NCBI RefSeq assembly: GCF_009905605.1
Contig: NZ_JAAAKZ010000013.1
Coordinates: 94,143-158,142 of the forward strand
Origin: Runella sp. CRIBMP
GTDB lineage: Bacteria > Bacteroidota > Bacteroidia > Cytophagales > Spirosomataceae
Reading direction: 5' to 3'
Length of the DNA stretch: 64,000 nt
Every line of letters starts with the position of its first letter. Position 1 is the stretch's first letter. The translations under genes were made by a program, and so were the position numbers. Under the pieces are notes generated by a model. That model made no database searches and was not told where the DNA came from. It was given only the letters and a program-made list of their open reading frames with translations. Positions 51,195 through 59,327 of the stretch are shown in pieces.

Positions 51195-53603
51195 GTGATA
51201 GAGAACGAACTCGCGACCGACTTTATTGCCCTTACGCGTCAAGGGATTCTGAACGATTATCGTTTGGTATGTGAAAGCCGACAAGCCAGCTTATTGGGTC
51301 GAAAGGATGTGATGGGAGGACGTGCTAAGTTTGGTATTTTTGGCGATGGGAAAGAGTTGGCGCAGGTCGCAATGTCCAAGGTGTTTCGTAAGGGAGATTT
51401 TCGCTCGGGTTATTATCGTGACCAAACCATTGTAGCGGCACTAGGAAATCTCACCTGGCAACAATATTTTTCTCAATTGTACGGACATGCCGACGTGGCC
51501 TTTGACCCGCATACGGCTGGGCGTTCGATGAACAATCATTATACAACCCGTTTTCTGGACGAGAACGGCCTCTGGAAATCGCAGGTAGATACTTATAATC
51601 ACATCAATGACCTTGCCCCTACCGCAGGGCAAATTCCGCGCTCGGTGGGTTTGGCCTATGCATCCAAACTTTATCGTCAAAATGAAGAACTCTGGTCGAT
51701 GACCAATTTTTCGCGGAAAGGCAACGAAATTACCTTTGGCACCATCGGTGATGCCTCCACTTCGCAGGGGATGTTTTGGGAAACCATGAATGCGGCAGGG
51801 GTATTACAGGTTCCGCTGTTGATGTCGGTTTGGGATGATGGCTTCGGAATTTCGGTCCCTGTTGAGTACCAAACCACCAAAGGAAGTATCTCAAAAGCCC
51901 TCGCGGGGCTTCAACGCCACGAAGAGGAAGCGGGAATTGAAATTTTTACGGTCAAAGCCTGGGATTATGTGGGTCTGCTGGAAACCTACCGTAAAGCAGA
52001 AGAGATTTGTCGTCGCGACCACGTGCCTGTGCTCGTTCACGTGCAAGAAGTGACTCAGCCGCAAGGACATTCCTCTTCGGGCACGCACACCCGTTACAAA
52101 TCAGCAGAACGGCTTGAATGGGAAAAGGATTGGGATTGTAACCGTAAGTTTAAAGAATGGATTCTAAATAACGGCTACGCCAACGAAGATGAGCTGGACG
52201 AAATAGAAGAACAAGCAAAAAAACTTATTCGGAATCAAAGAAACGATGCGTGGAAAGCCTACCACGAAGCTATTTTAAAAGAGCAGAAAGAGGCCTTAAC
52301 GCTCATTGAGGCAGCGGTTCAAGAAAGCCGTTTCAAAGAGGAGCTACGCCAAGTGATTGACGAAGTACAGCGAGAATTTGTGCCCCTACACCGATACAAT
52401 ACCACTGCCGTCCGAAAAACACTCCGCACACTGCGTTCTGAAAACATACCCGCCAAAAAGGCACTGGCAGATTGGCTTCAAAAAAACACCGAAATCAATC
52501 ACGACCGATTTAGCTCACACGTTTACAGTCAGTCGCCCGAATCCCCGTTAAAAATTGTACCTGTTGCTCCTATTTACGATGACGAATCGCCGTTTGTCGA
52601 CGGGCGGGAAGTAGTACGTGCCAATTTTGGGGCGCTATTTGCCAATGACCCCCGAATCGTGGCTTTGGGTGAAGATGTGGGCAAAATCGGTGATGTGAAC
52701 CAAGGATTTGCGGGCCTACAAGAATTATTTGGTGAGTTGCGAATTACTGATACTGGCATTCGCGAAACTACCATCATCGGCCAAGGCATCGGCTTAGCCA
52801 TTCGTGGGTTAAAACCCATCGTTGAAATTCAGTACTTTGATTACGTATTTTATGCATTAGCCACCCTCACCGACGACTTGGCTTCCTTGCACTACCGAAC
52901 CAAAGGCGGTCAAAAAGCCCCCGTCATTATCAGGACACGCGGCCACCGTCTGGAAGGAATATGGCACTCTGGCTCACCCATGGCCTCCGTTATTCACAGT
53001 CTCCGTGGACTGCATGTATGTGTACCTCGCAACCTTACCCAAGCCGCAGGGATGTACAACACCTTACTGCGCGGCGATGACCCCGCACTGGTAGTAGAGC
53101 CACTTAATGGCTACCGGCTCAAAGAGCGGATGCCTTCCAATCCTGGAGAATTCTGCGTTCCGCTGGGTCAGATTGAAGTGTTGCGTGAAGGCACGGATGT
53201 AACCATTGTAACGTACGGTTCTATGTGCCGAATTGTATTGGAAGCCGCTGAGGAGCTCGCCCAAACGGGAATTAGTGTTGAAGTTATCGACGCACAGACA
53301 TTGCTCCCCTTTGACCTTGACCATCAAATTCTCAACTCCATCAAAAAGACAAATCGGGTTATTTTTGCCGACGAAGATATGCCTGGCGGTGGTAGTGGAT
53401 ATATGATGCAGCAGGTACTGGATGAACAAAACGCTTACAAATGGCTTGACTCGGCTCCCCGGTGCGTATCAGCCAAACCCCACCGCCCTGCTTATAGCTC
53501 CGACGGCGATTATTTTTCAAAACCAAATGTGGAAGATATTTTTGAAGCAGTGTATCAATTAGTAAGTGAAGCTGCGCCAGACCAGTACCCTGAGTTCTGT
53601 TGA
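51195..53603 (+). CDS. Fused alpha/beta E1 component of a 2-oxoacid dehydrogenase
   Basis: The 802-residue cytosolic enzyme joins the E1 alpha and beta subunits in one chain, as is common in Bacteroidota. The alpha part (about 1-380) has the thiamine diphosphate motif GTIGDASTSQGMFWETMNAA (GDx...N) and QPQGHSSSGTHTRYKS. The beta part (about 455-790) has ALGEDVGKIGDVNQGFAGLQ, ETTIIGQGIGLAIRGLKPI and IFADEDMPGGGSG. It decarboxylates a 2-oxoacid, probably branched-chain (2-oxoisovalerate) or pyruvate, and passes the acyl group to E2 lipoamide. The start is GTG at 51195 because no ATG lies near in frame. E2 and E3 genes are not in the window. The substrate is not certain. Confidence 0.88.
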   Translation: MIENELATDFIALTRQGILNDYRLVCESRQASLLGRKDVMGGRAKFGIFGDGKELAQVAMSKVFRKGDFRSGYYRDQTIVAALGNLTWQQYFSQLYGHADVAFDPHTAGRSMNNHYTTRFLDENGLWKSQVDTYNHINDLAPTAGQIPRSVGLAYASKLYRQNEELWSMTNFSRKGNEITFGTIGDASTSQGMFWETMNAAGVLQVPLLMSVWDDGFGISVPVEYQTTKGSISKALAGLQRHEEEAGIEIFTVKAWDYVGLLETYRKAEEICRRDHVPVLVHVQEVTQPQGHSSSGTHTRYKSAERLEWEKDWDCNRKFKEWILNNGYANEDELDEIEEQAKKLIRNQRNDAWKAYHEAILKEQKEALTLIEAAVQESRFKEELRQVIDEVQREFVPLHRYNTTAVRKTLRTLRSENIPAKKALADWLQKNTEINHDRFSSHVYSQSPESPLKIVPVAPIYDDESPFVDGREVVRANFGALFANDPRIVALGEDVGKIGDVNQGFAGLQELFGELRITDTGIRETTIIGQGIGLAIRGLKPIVEIQYFDYVFYALATLTDDLASLHYRTKGGQKAPVIIRTRGHRLEGIWHSGSPMASVIHSLRGLHVCVPRNLTQAAGMYNTLLRGDDPALVVEPLNGYRLKERMPSNPGEFCVPLGQIEVLREGTDVTIVTYGSMCRIVLEAAEELAQTGISVEVIDAQTLLPFDLDHQILNSIKKTNRVIFADEDMPGGGSGYMMQQVLDEQNAYKWLDSAPRCVSAKPHRPAYSSDGDYFSKPNVEDIFEAVYQLVSEAAPDQYPEFC

Positions 53604-53645
53604 TTTTAGGGCACCAAACCTTACTTTTCCTACCCTTTCCACCTG

Positions 53646-53671
53646 CCCGCGATTTCGGTTGCGGGTTTTTT
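53646..53671 (+). terminator. Terminator of the E1 gene
   Basis: CCCGC (53646-53650) pairs with GCGGG (53661-53665), extended by an A-T and a G-T pair, and is followed by TTTTTTATT. It lies 43 bp after the E1 stop. Confidence 0.7.
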
Positions 53672-53884
53672 ATTATTCTAAATCCAGTAGGATTATTTCA
53701 GGAAAACGACAGTCATATTCCATTTGATGAATAGGCCTAAATTTAAAAAAGTTTTCAACCTATGGATTTTATAGTGATTAAATAAATGACTAAAATCAGC
53801 ATATTTTCGACTTGGGTTTAGTACGTTGTAATAGTAATCGCTAATTTTACGCATTATTTTTAATGACATACCGAACCAACAAGT

Positions 53885-54676
53885 ATGAATTTTAAACTAT
53901 CTCAGGTCCCCGAGCGCACAAGTAAACCTCGTCAATTTGGGTTAACCATGGTCATGGACAAAGGGCTAAGCATCCGTCAAATTGAAGATATGCTTGATAT
54001 TTCAGCCCCGCACATCGACATCGTCAAATTGGGCTGGGCTACTTCGTTTGTTACTCCTAATCTAAAAGATAAGATTGCCGTCTATAAAAGTGCTGGAATC
54101 CCAGTGTATTTCGGAGGGACCCTATTTGAAGCCTTTGTGGTTCGCAATCAATTTGAAGACTATCGCCGTTTGATTGACGAATACGGCTTAGAGTACGCCG
54201 AAGTTTCTGATGGCTCAGTAGATATGCCCGAAGAAATCAAATGTGATTTTATCAAGGTGCTTGCCGAGCAGGTAAAAGTGCTTTCGGAAGTGGGTTCAAA
54301 AGATGAAACCAAAATCATTCCACCCTACAAGTGGATTCAACTGATGAAGGCCGAACTTGAAGCAGGTGCTTGGAAAGTAATTGGCGAGGCCCGTGAATCT
54401 GGAAACGTGGGTTTGTTCCGCTCTAGTGGTGAAGTGCGCCAAGGTTTAGTGGAAGAAATTTTAACTCAAGTTCCCAACAAAGACATCATCTGGGAAGCCC
54501 CCCAAAAAGCCCAACAAGTATGGTTTGTCAAACTTCTTGGAGCCAATGTCAACCTGGGTAATATCGCTCCTAATGAAATTATCCCACTCGAAACCATTCG
54601 TTTGGGCCTTCGCGGCGACACATTCGCCCATTTTCTTAACGATAAAACGCGTAAGCGCTGGAAGTTAACAAAGTAA
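53885..54676 (+). CDS. Phosphosulfolactate synthase-like protein (ComA family)
   Basis: The 263-residue TIM-barrel protein matches the ComA family (PF02679): GLTMVMDKGLSIRQIEDML, HIDIVKLGWATSFVTPNLKD, VYFGGTLFEAFVVRNQ, LEYAEVSDGSVDMPEE and IIWEAPQKAQQVWFVKLLG. Archaeal ComA adds sulfite to phosphoenolpyruvate to form phosphosulfolactate, the first step of coenzyme M synthesis. Bacteroidota have no coenzyme M, but many Cytophagales make sulfonolipids from cysteate, so a role in making a C3-sulfonate precursor is an attractive inference. No ComB or ComC gene is nearby. DedA follows after 49 bp. The residue-level match is good; the physiological role in this organism is not proven. Confidence 0.85.
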   Translation: MNFKLSQVPERTSKPRQFGLTMVMDKGLSIRQIEDMLDISAPHIDIVKLGWATSFVTPNLKDKIAVYKSAGIPVYFGGTLFEAFVVRNQFEDYRRLIDEYGLEYAEVSDGSVDMPEEIKCDFIKVLAEQVKVLSEVGSKDETKIIPPYKWIQLMKAELEAGAWKVIGEARESGNVGLFRSSGEVRQGLVEEILTQVPNKDIIWEAPQKAQQVWFVKLLGANVNLGNIAPNEIIPLETIRLGLRGDTFAHFLNDKTRKRWKLTK

Positions 54677-54725
54677 ACTCGCACCATTGTGCGTTAATTA
54701 AATACAAAATAAACATCACACACAA

Positions 54726-55385
54726 ATGGAAATTCTCGCGCAGATTTTAGACTTTTTTTTACACCTTGATAAACACCTCGCCGACATCATCAATGAATAC
54801 GGTACTCTTACCTATTTGATTCTGTTTTTGATTGTCTTTACCGAAACTGGCTTGGTAGTTATGCCACTCTTGCCTGGCGATTCACTTTTATTTGCAACAG
54901 GCGCTTTAGCAGCATCTACGGGTGCACTGAATCCCTGGATTGTTATTCCATTGCTGATTGTAGCAGCGTTGATGGGGGATAATGTAAATTACTTTGTCGG
55001 GAAATTCTTGGGCAGTACCATCAAGAAACGAGAACGAATCTTGTTTTTCAAACGTGAATATTTGGAGCAAACAGAAGAGTTTTATGCCAAGCACGGCGGC
55101 AAAACCGTCATCATGGCCCGTTTTATTCCGATTGTCCGTACCATTGCTCCTTTTGTGGCGGGTGCTGGAAGCATGACCTATTCTAAATATATCCTCTTTT
55201 GTATCATCGGAGCTATCCTTTGGGTACCATCCCTTACCATGTTGGGTTACTTTTTTGGAAACCTAGACTTTGTAAAGAAGAACTTCGAATTGGTCATCTT
55301 CGGGATCATCGGCCTTTCCGTTTTGCCGATGGTGTGGCAATTTGCCAAATCAAAATTGGCATCATCCAATAAAACGACCGCCTAA
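54726..55385 (+). CDS. DedA family inner-membrane protein
   Basis: The 219-residue protein has about five membrane segments and DedA/SNARE-associated signatures: VVMPLLPGDSLLFATGALAA, GDNVNYFVGKFLG, and the conserved ARFIPIVRTIAPFVAGAGSM with the family's essential Arg residues. DedA proteins act as lipid scramblases or flippases, for example of undecaprenyl phosphate, and need the proton-motive force. It follows the ComA-like gene by 49 bp, which would be consistent with a lipid-related operon, though co-function is only inferred. A terminator follows. Confidence 0.9.
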   Translation: MEILAQILDFFLHLDKHLADIINEYGTLTYLILFLIVFTETGLVVMPLLPGDSLLFATGALAASTGALNPWIVIPLLIVAALMGDNVNYFVGKFLGSTIKKRERILFFKREYLEQTEEFYAKHGGKTVIMARFIPIVRTIAPFVAGAGSMTYSKYILFCIIGAILWVPSLTMLGYFFGNLDFVKKNFELVIFGIIGLSVLPMVWQFAKSKLASSNKTTA

Positions 55386-55402
55386 TAAACGAGTCTATTC
55401 CT

Positions 55403-55444
55403 ACTAAAAAAGGTCGCGAGAGAGTTCTCACGACCTTTTTTAGT
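55403..55444. terminator. Bidirectional terminator between dedA and mlaD-like genes
   Basis: Arms 55403-55420 and 55427-55444 pair over 18 bp with one mismatch (core AAGGTCG/CGACCTT in A6/T6 tracts) and a 6-nt loop. It lies between two convergent genes. Confidence 0.85.
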
Positions 55445-55476
55445 GGGCAGTTCCCAAATATCAATACCTAGCTTAA

Positions 55477-56439
55477 CTAATACTTTAAAGTAGTATCGGC
55501 AGGGCTATCAGCGGGGCCTTTATCCTTCTTGCTAAATACCGATATATTTACGTATCGCTTGGGGTATTGACGGAAATTAGTCATTAATTTATTGACACTC
55601 ACAATAGTACGGTTCAGGTTATCGTACAAGGCTTGATCTTTCAATAATTTACCCGCCGTTCCCTGACCCTGTTCGAGCGCTGTAAGCGACTTTTGGAGCG
55701 TTGCCACGGCAGCATTGGCCTGCGCCAATGTCTGGCCTAGTCGTAAGGCTTTCAGTGAATCGGTGGTAGTGAGTAAATTACTAAGAATGGGCTTCATGCC
55801 TTTTTCAGTCTCAATCAACGAAGCCGACAGAGCATTGATATTGGCCATTGTAGCGGCGATTGTTTGCCGATTCTGGTCTACCAATGCGTTGATTCCCATG
55901 GCCGTTTGGTCGGTCGTGGTCAGCAGTTTGTTGAGGGCGTAGCCAGTCTGGTCAAATTGGTTGATGATTTTATTGAGGCTAACAATCAGCGAATCAGCAT
56001 TTTTGACCACAGGCAACGCTTTCTCTTGCAACAGCGACTGAATTCCTTTTTCAGTTTCGGCCAACAAAGTATCCCCTTCGTTGAGGCGAGGCGCACCCGA
56101 CGGAATCTGGAGCATTAGAGCACTTCCCCCGAGCAATTCTGAGGTTAGCATAGCTTTGGTTCCTTTGGTTAAAATAATATTCCGATTGATATCGAGCGTT
56201 ACTAAAACGGCGTTTCCTCGCTCTTGTAGCAACTCCGTTGCTTTCACAATCCCCACAGCAACTCCGTTGAGCTTAATGGGGTTGGAAGGCTGGAGGGAGC
56301 CTACGTTGTCGTAGAGTACGTAGTATTTATGGTTTGTTGAAAAGAAATCCGAACCTTTTAAGAAATTGAAGCCAAAATACAGCATCGTTATGGTGACAAT
56401 TGCTAATATACCAACTTTTGCTTCTTTTGATATTTTCAT
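55477..56439 (-). CDS. MlaD/MCE family protein
   Basis: The 320-residue protein has one N-terminal membrane helix (VGILAIVTITMLYFGFNFLK) and an MCE domain at about residues 38-115 (YYVLYDNVGSLQPSNPIKLN followed by GVAVGIV). The rest is a long helical region (residues about 130-290) that would form the hexameric tube seen in MCE proteins. MlaD-type proteins carry phospholipids across the periplasm together with an ABC permease and ATPase (MlaE/F), which are not in the window. It follows the amidase gene by 91 bp on the same strand, so both belong to an envelope-maintenance group. Confidence 0.9.
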   Translation of the reverse strand: MKISKEAKVGILAIVTITMLYFGFNFLKGSDFFSTNHKYYVLYDNVGSLQPSNPIKLNGVAVGIVKATELLQERGNAVLVTLDINRNIILTKGTKAMLTSELLGGSALMLQIPSGAPRLNEGDTLLAETEKGIQSLLQEKALPVVKNADSLIVSLNKIINQFDQTGYALNKLLTTTDQTAMGINALVDQNRQTIAATMANINALSASLIETEKGMKPILSNLLTTTDSLKALRLGQTLAQANAAVATLQKSLTALEQGQGTAGKLLKDQALYDNLNRTIVSVNKLMTNFRQYPKRYVNISVFSKKDKGPADSPADTTLKY

Positions 56440-56530
56440 GGATGAGTATATGTTAAAAATGAAGCGTTAAAAGTGCATTCATAACGCTTAGCTTTTAACC
56501 CTTGACTATCTGTTTGAAATGGCAAATTTA

Positions 56531-57316
56531 TCAGTTTTCTTCTACTTCTTCCTTATATTGCTTAAAAGCTCGGAAGATAGATTCCGCGATTTGGTCCTGA
56601 CCTTCTTCCGAATTAAGGTATTTTTCTTCTTGGGCATGGCTTAAAAAACCCGCTTCAATCAATACACTAGGCATAGCAGTCTGCCACAAAACCATAAAAC
56701 CCGCCTGTTTTACCCCCCGACTGCTACGGTCGGCGTGTTTTTTAAATTGGCGTTCAATCTTTCCCGCAAAATTCAAACTGCTCGCTATATACGCATTTTG
56801 GCGGTTGGCAAGCATGATATACGCAAGCGGTGAGTTAGGATTAAAACCCTTGTATTTGTCTTCGTAGTCTTTTTCCAACAAAATAACCGCATTTTCTCTT
56901 TTGGCCACCTCTAGGTTTTCGTCCGATTTGTGCAATCCCATCACAAAGGTCTCGGTACCAGCGGGGCTTACTTTATTTTTCGGAAGAGAATTACAGTGGA
57001 TAGAAATGAATAAATCTGCTTTACGGCGGTTGGCAATGTTGGAGCGTTCGTCCAAATCCACAAATTTATCGCTGGCACGCGTCAAAACCACCCTCACTTC
57101 GGGCATTTCTGACTTGATTTTACGCGCCAATTGAAGGGTAATATCCAGCACAATATCTTTCTCACGCGAGATGCGCCCGCGCGCGCCAGGGTCTTTTCCG
57201 CCGTGCCCTGCATCAATCACCACCGTCTTTATCCCTCCTTCGGCATCAGATTTTAACGTAAAGCTGCAGAGCGCAATCCAGCTAAAAATCAGTAGGGTTT
57301 TAAGAATCGTCGACAT
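56531..57316 (-). CDS. N-acetylmuramoyl-L-alanine amidase (Amidase_3)
   Basis: The 261-residue exported zinc amidase cuts the bond between N-acetylmuramic acid and L-alanine in peptidoglycan. After a signal peptide (ILKTLLIFSWIALCSFTL) come VVIDAGHGGKDPGARG with the first zinc His, a Glu ligand in SREKDIVLDI, SIHCNSLPKN with the second zinc His, and the catalytic Glu in PSVLIEAGFLSHAQEE. All catalytic residues are present. It lies upstream of the MlaD-like gene. A 17-bp palindrome about 60 bp upstream may be an operator. Confidence 0.92.
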   Translation of the reverse strand: MSTILKTLLIFSWIALCSFTLKSDAEGGIKTVVIDAGHGGKDPGARGRISREKDIVLDITLQLARKIKSEMPEVRVVLTRASDKFVDLDERSNIANRRKADLFISIHCNSLPKNKVSPAGTETFVMGLHKSDENLEVAKRENAVILLEKDYEDKYKGFNPNSPLAYIMLANRQNAYIASSLNFAGKIERQFKKHADRSSRGVKQAGFMVLWQTAMPSVLIEAGFLSHAQEEKYLNSEEGQDQIAESIFRAFKQYKEEVEEN

Positions 57317-57376
57317 GTACGTAATGAATCGTGATTAGTTATACAACTAATGTATTAACGTATTTAGATACAACGT

Positions 57377-57393
57377 CTGCGCAATTTGCGCAG
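57377..57393. promoter_or_regulatory. 17-bp palindrome upstream of the amidase gene
   Basis: CTGCGCAATTTGCGCAG reads the same on both strands apart from the central T. It is symmetric and GC-rich in an AT-rich region, 61 bp upstream of the amidase ATG. This is typical of a dimeric repressor or activator site, though it could also be a chance short hairpin. No regulator gene is adjacent. Confidence 0.35.
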
Positions 57394-57450
57394 CTATATT
57401 TTATCTAGTACGAAATAACGTTTTTTTAAATTTCAATGATTAAACTATAC

Positions 57451-57498
57451 AAAAAAACTTTCCGTGATTTTATCCAATGGTAAAACGGGAAAGTTTTT
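57451..57498 (-). terminator. Terminator of the NifU-like gene
   Basis: AAAAACTTTCC (57453-57463) and GGAAAGTTTTT (57488-57498) form an 11-bp stem, with partial pairing inside the 24-nt loop. On the minus strand the stem is followed by T residues. It lies about 55 bp after the NifU stop. Confidence 0.65.
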
Positions 57499-57552
57499 GT
57501 TGAATTTTAGGCAAAGAAACTCAAAAATAGGATAAAAATCGCAAAAGAAGCC

Positions 57553-58140
57553 CTATACTCCTTCTGCCACTACCTCTTTCACGTCGGGTACCATTTGGGT
57601 AAGCAAGTTTTGGATACCTGCTTTGAGCGTCAATGTGGAAGAAGGACACCCGCTGCATGAGCCTTGCAACAATACTTTTACGGTTCCGGTTATTTCTTCA
57701 AACGAATGGAACGAAATAGCTCCCCCGTCTGATTCTACCGCTGGGCGCACGTAGTCGTCCAAAATGGTTTTGATTTGACGGACGGTCGGGCTGTCGGTAT
57801 CTAAGATTGCCGTGTTCTTGTCCACCGTCTTTTGTTCAAATACGGGGTGATTTTCTTCGAAGTAAATTTTCAAAAACTGCTTGGTATCCAGAATGACATC
57901 CCCCCAATCGGTGGCATCATCTTTGGTGACCGTAATAAAATTGGACGCTAAAAAAATACGTTGGACAAAAGGAAACTGAAATAAATCTCCCGCCAACGGC
58001 GACGCTTTCCCTTCCATTTGGGTAGACTCGCTGTCGGGATAGTCAAACGAAAGTCCCTGCGGAACAAGCTCGAAGTTTAGTACAAACTTCATCGAATTGG
58101 GATTGGGGCTCGCTTCTGTATAGATAAATACGGGTTGCAT
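57553..58140 (-). CDS. NifU family Fe-S cluster scaffold protein
   Basis: The 195-residue cytosolic protein has an N-terminal Nfu_N domain (about residues 1-95, YTEASPNPNSMKFVLNFELV) and a C-terminal NifU domain (about 115-195) with the cluster-binding CxxC in GSCSGCPSSTLTLKAGIQNL. Nfu proteins receive Fe-S clusters from the SUF or ISC machinery and pass them to target enzymes. Length and order are as usual for this group. It is probably monocistronic, followed by its own terminator. Confidence 0.93.
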   Translation of the reverse strand: MQPVFIYTEASPNPNSMKFVLNFELVPQGLSFDYPDSESTQMEGKASPLAGDLFQFPFVQRIFLASNFITVTKDDATDWGDVILDTKQFLKIYFEENHPVFEQKTVDKNTAILDTDSPTVRQIKTILDDYVRPAVESDGGAISFHSFEEITGTVKVLLQGSCSGCPSSTLTLKAGIQNLLTQMVPDVKEVVAEGV

Positions 58141-58251
58141 GGTCGTTGCTTCGCACTGTTAGTGATTAATAAAAAAACAAAAAGGACAACCTCTGAAAGA
58201 TTATCCCTTTTGCAACAAAAATTTAACTGAAATGGTTTTCCTTTGGTCTAA

Positions 58252-58344
58252 TTAACGCCTTAACACCTTCCTAAAATCGTAGAAAAGTCGTTCAATCAAC
58301 TTCAAATCTTCCGTCACTATCTCGCCCGTAGCCGTCATGCCGTT
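58252..58344 (-). pseudogene. Remnant: duplicated 3' end of the HlyD adaptor gene
   Basis: These 93 bp match the last 93 bp of the HlyD gene (59328-59420) with four substitutions. On the minus strand they encode NGMTATGEIVTEDLKLIERL and the following FYDFRKVLRR and stop. Upstream of position 58344 the two copies diverge and the frame soon meets a stop (TGA near 58394), so only the C-terminal 30 codons of a second HlyD-like gene survive. It marks a past duplication of the export cassette with loss of most of one copy. Confidence 0.8.
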
Positions 58345-58391
58345 TTGCCTGAAAATGCCCGTCAGGAAAGCTTCTTTCAGAGTTTTGAGAG

Positions 58392-58413
58392 GCGGTCAGA
58401 CGTATCGCGGGCC
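58392..58413. repeat. Copy of the GCGGTCCGACG-type repeat next to the HlyD remnant
   Basis: The 22 bp starting GCGGTCAGACGTATCGCGG match 19 of 22 bases of the tandem repeat at 63113-63134. The same sequence family therefore lies at both ends of the peptide-export locus. Confidence 0.55.
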
Positions 58414-58434
58414 AGGCACTTTACAGCGAATTCC

Positions 58435-58785
58435 TTATAAAGTCTGCCTACTCTTCAGTATCTCATGCAGGTTTAATTTTGCTCCATTTTTAAATTTTAC
58501 AGCTACTGTGTCACTAAGGTCATGTTTTTTAATCTGTTCATCTGATGGCACAAATATAAGTTTATCAAAAACCACATTTTCATTACTTGTAGAATCCATA
58601 GAAAAACTAAAACTGATTAGTTGATTACTTTTCAGCTTTATCAGGTTTTTGTCAGATGTAATTACAAAATCTTCATTTTCCAAAACTATACCATTGGCGT
58701 TAAATGTTGAAGTAAACTTGGTTATATCTTCATTTTGGTTGCAGGCAAAAAGAATAAAAGCGAGAAATACTGTGCCATTTTTCAT
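58435..58785 (-). CDS. Small lipoprotein of unknown function
   Basis: The 116-residue product has a short lipoprotein signal (MKNGTVFLAFILFAC, lipobox FAC then Asn-Gln). The mature part is hydrophilic and beta-rich with Asn/Lys/Asp (DITKFTSTFNANGIVLENED; SFSFSMDSTSNENVVFDKL). No domain is recognised. It lies 78 bp after the double-glycine peptide gene and next to the HlyD remnant on the same strand. Its base composition is more AT-rich than that of the transporter genes. Genes of this type beside an exported peptide can encode immunity proteins; that is a guess from position only. Confidence 0.65.
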   Translation of the reverse strand: MKNGTVFLAFILFACNQNEDITKFTSTFNANGIVLENEDFVITSDKNLIKLKSNQLISFSFSMDSTSNENVVFDKLIFVPSDEQIKKHDLSDTVAVKFKNGAKLNLHEILKSRQTL

Positions 58786-58863
58786 TTGTATAATTTTTAG
58801 CTATGAAAGCTTTTACACTCCCATAGATTAGGTTTAAAGAATAGAAAATTATCTTGTCAACTT

Positions 58864-59100
58864 TTAACTGATTCGACAAGTGATATGCGATTGGCCTGGA
58901 TGGCATGGGCTAAATGGACTGCTCCACGCAGTTTTTGCTTTTAGCAAAGCCACCGTTGCCGAATCCGCCTCAAAGCTTATTCCTGATACTACATGCCCTT
59001 CATGTGTACAAGAGCAACTCCAATAAGCCCCACCTTTCATTTGCTTCATCTCCGCCTTTGTGAGCGCCGCATCCATAAAACTTGACATTGATTTTTTCAT
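58864..59100 (-). CDS. Double-glycine leader peptide with four-cysteine core
   Basis: The ATG at 59100 (MKKSMSSFMDAALTKAEMKQ) is chosen because it gives a standard leader; an in-frame ATG 69 bp upstream does not. The 78-residue product has a 24-residue leader ending LTKAEMKQMKGG, which fits the Bacteroidota GG-leader pattern (L-S/T-x-x-E-M-K-x-I/M-x-G-G) cut by C39 peptidases. The 54-residue mature part starts AYWSCSCTHEGHVVSG and has four Cys (two near the start, two near the end), so disulfides or thioether links are possible. The C39-ABC transporter and HlyD genes upstream on the same strand are its likely exporter. No modifying enzyme is adjacent. It may be a bacteriocin or a signalling peptide. 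Confidence 0.7.
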   Translation of the reverse strand: MKKSMSSFMDAALTKAEMKQMKGGAYWSCSCTHEGHVVSGISFEADSATVALLKAKTAWSSPFSPCHPGQSHITCRIS

Positions 59101-59111
59101 TTTGTTTCGTT

Positions 59112-59127
59112 GTGCGGTTCGCCGCAC
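59112..59127 (-). promoter_or_regulatory. Stable hairpin just before the GG-peptide start
   Basis: GTGCGG (59112-59117) and CCGCAC (59122-59127) form a perfect 6-bp GC stem with a 4-nt loop. It ends 11 nt before the ATG at 59100, in the ribosome-binding region of the peptide mRNA. It could limit translation or be a small repeat. Confidence 0.4.
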
Positions 59128-59327
59128 CGTTGTGTGTATTGGCAAAATAATGTATGTTGTTTCGGCCAAATCCTTATGTTAATGTACTATCCAGTGCTAA
59201 AATACGGCACAGAGTTTCTAATTGGCTGAGGTGATAAGTGAGCTATACACCAAGCTGATATTCATAAATCGGGTTTATACATGCCCTCCACTCTAATAAT
59301 AGACTTATTCTTGTTTAAAAATCGGCT

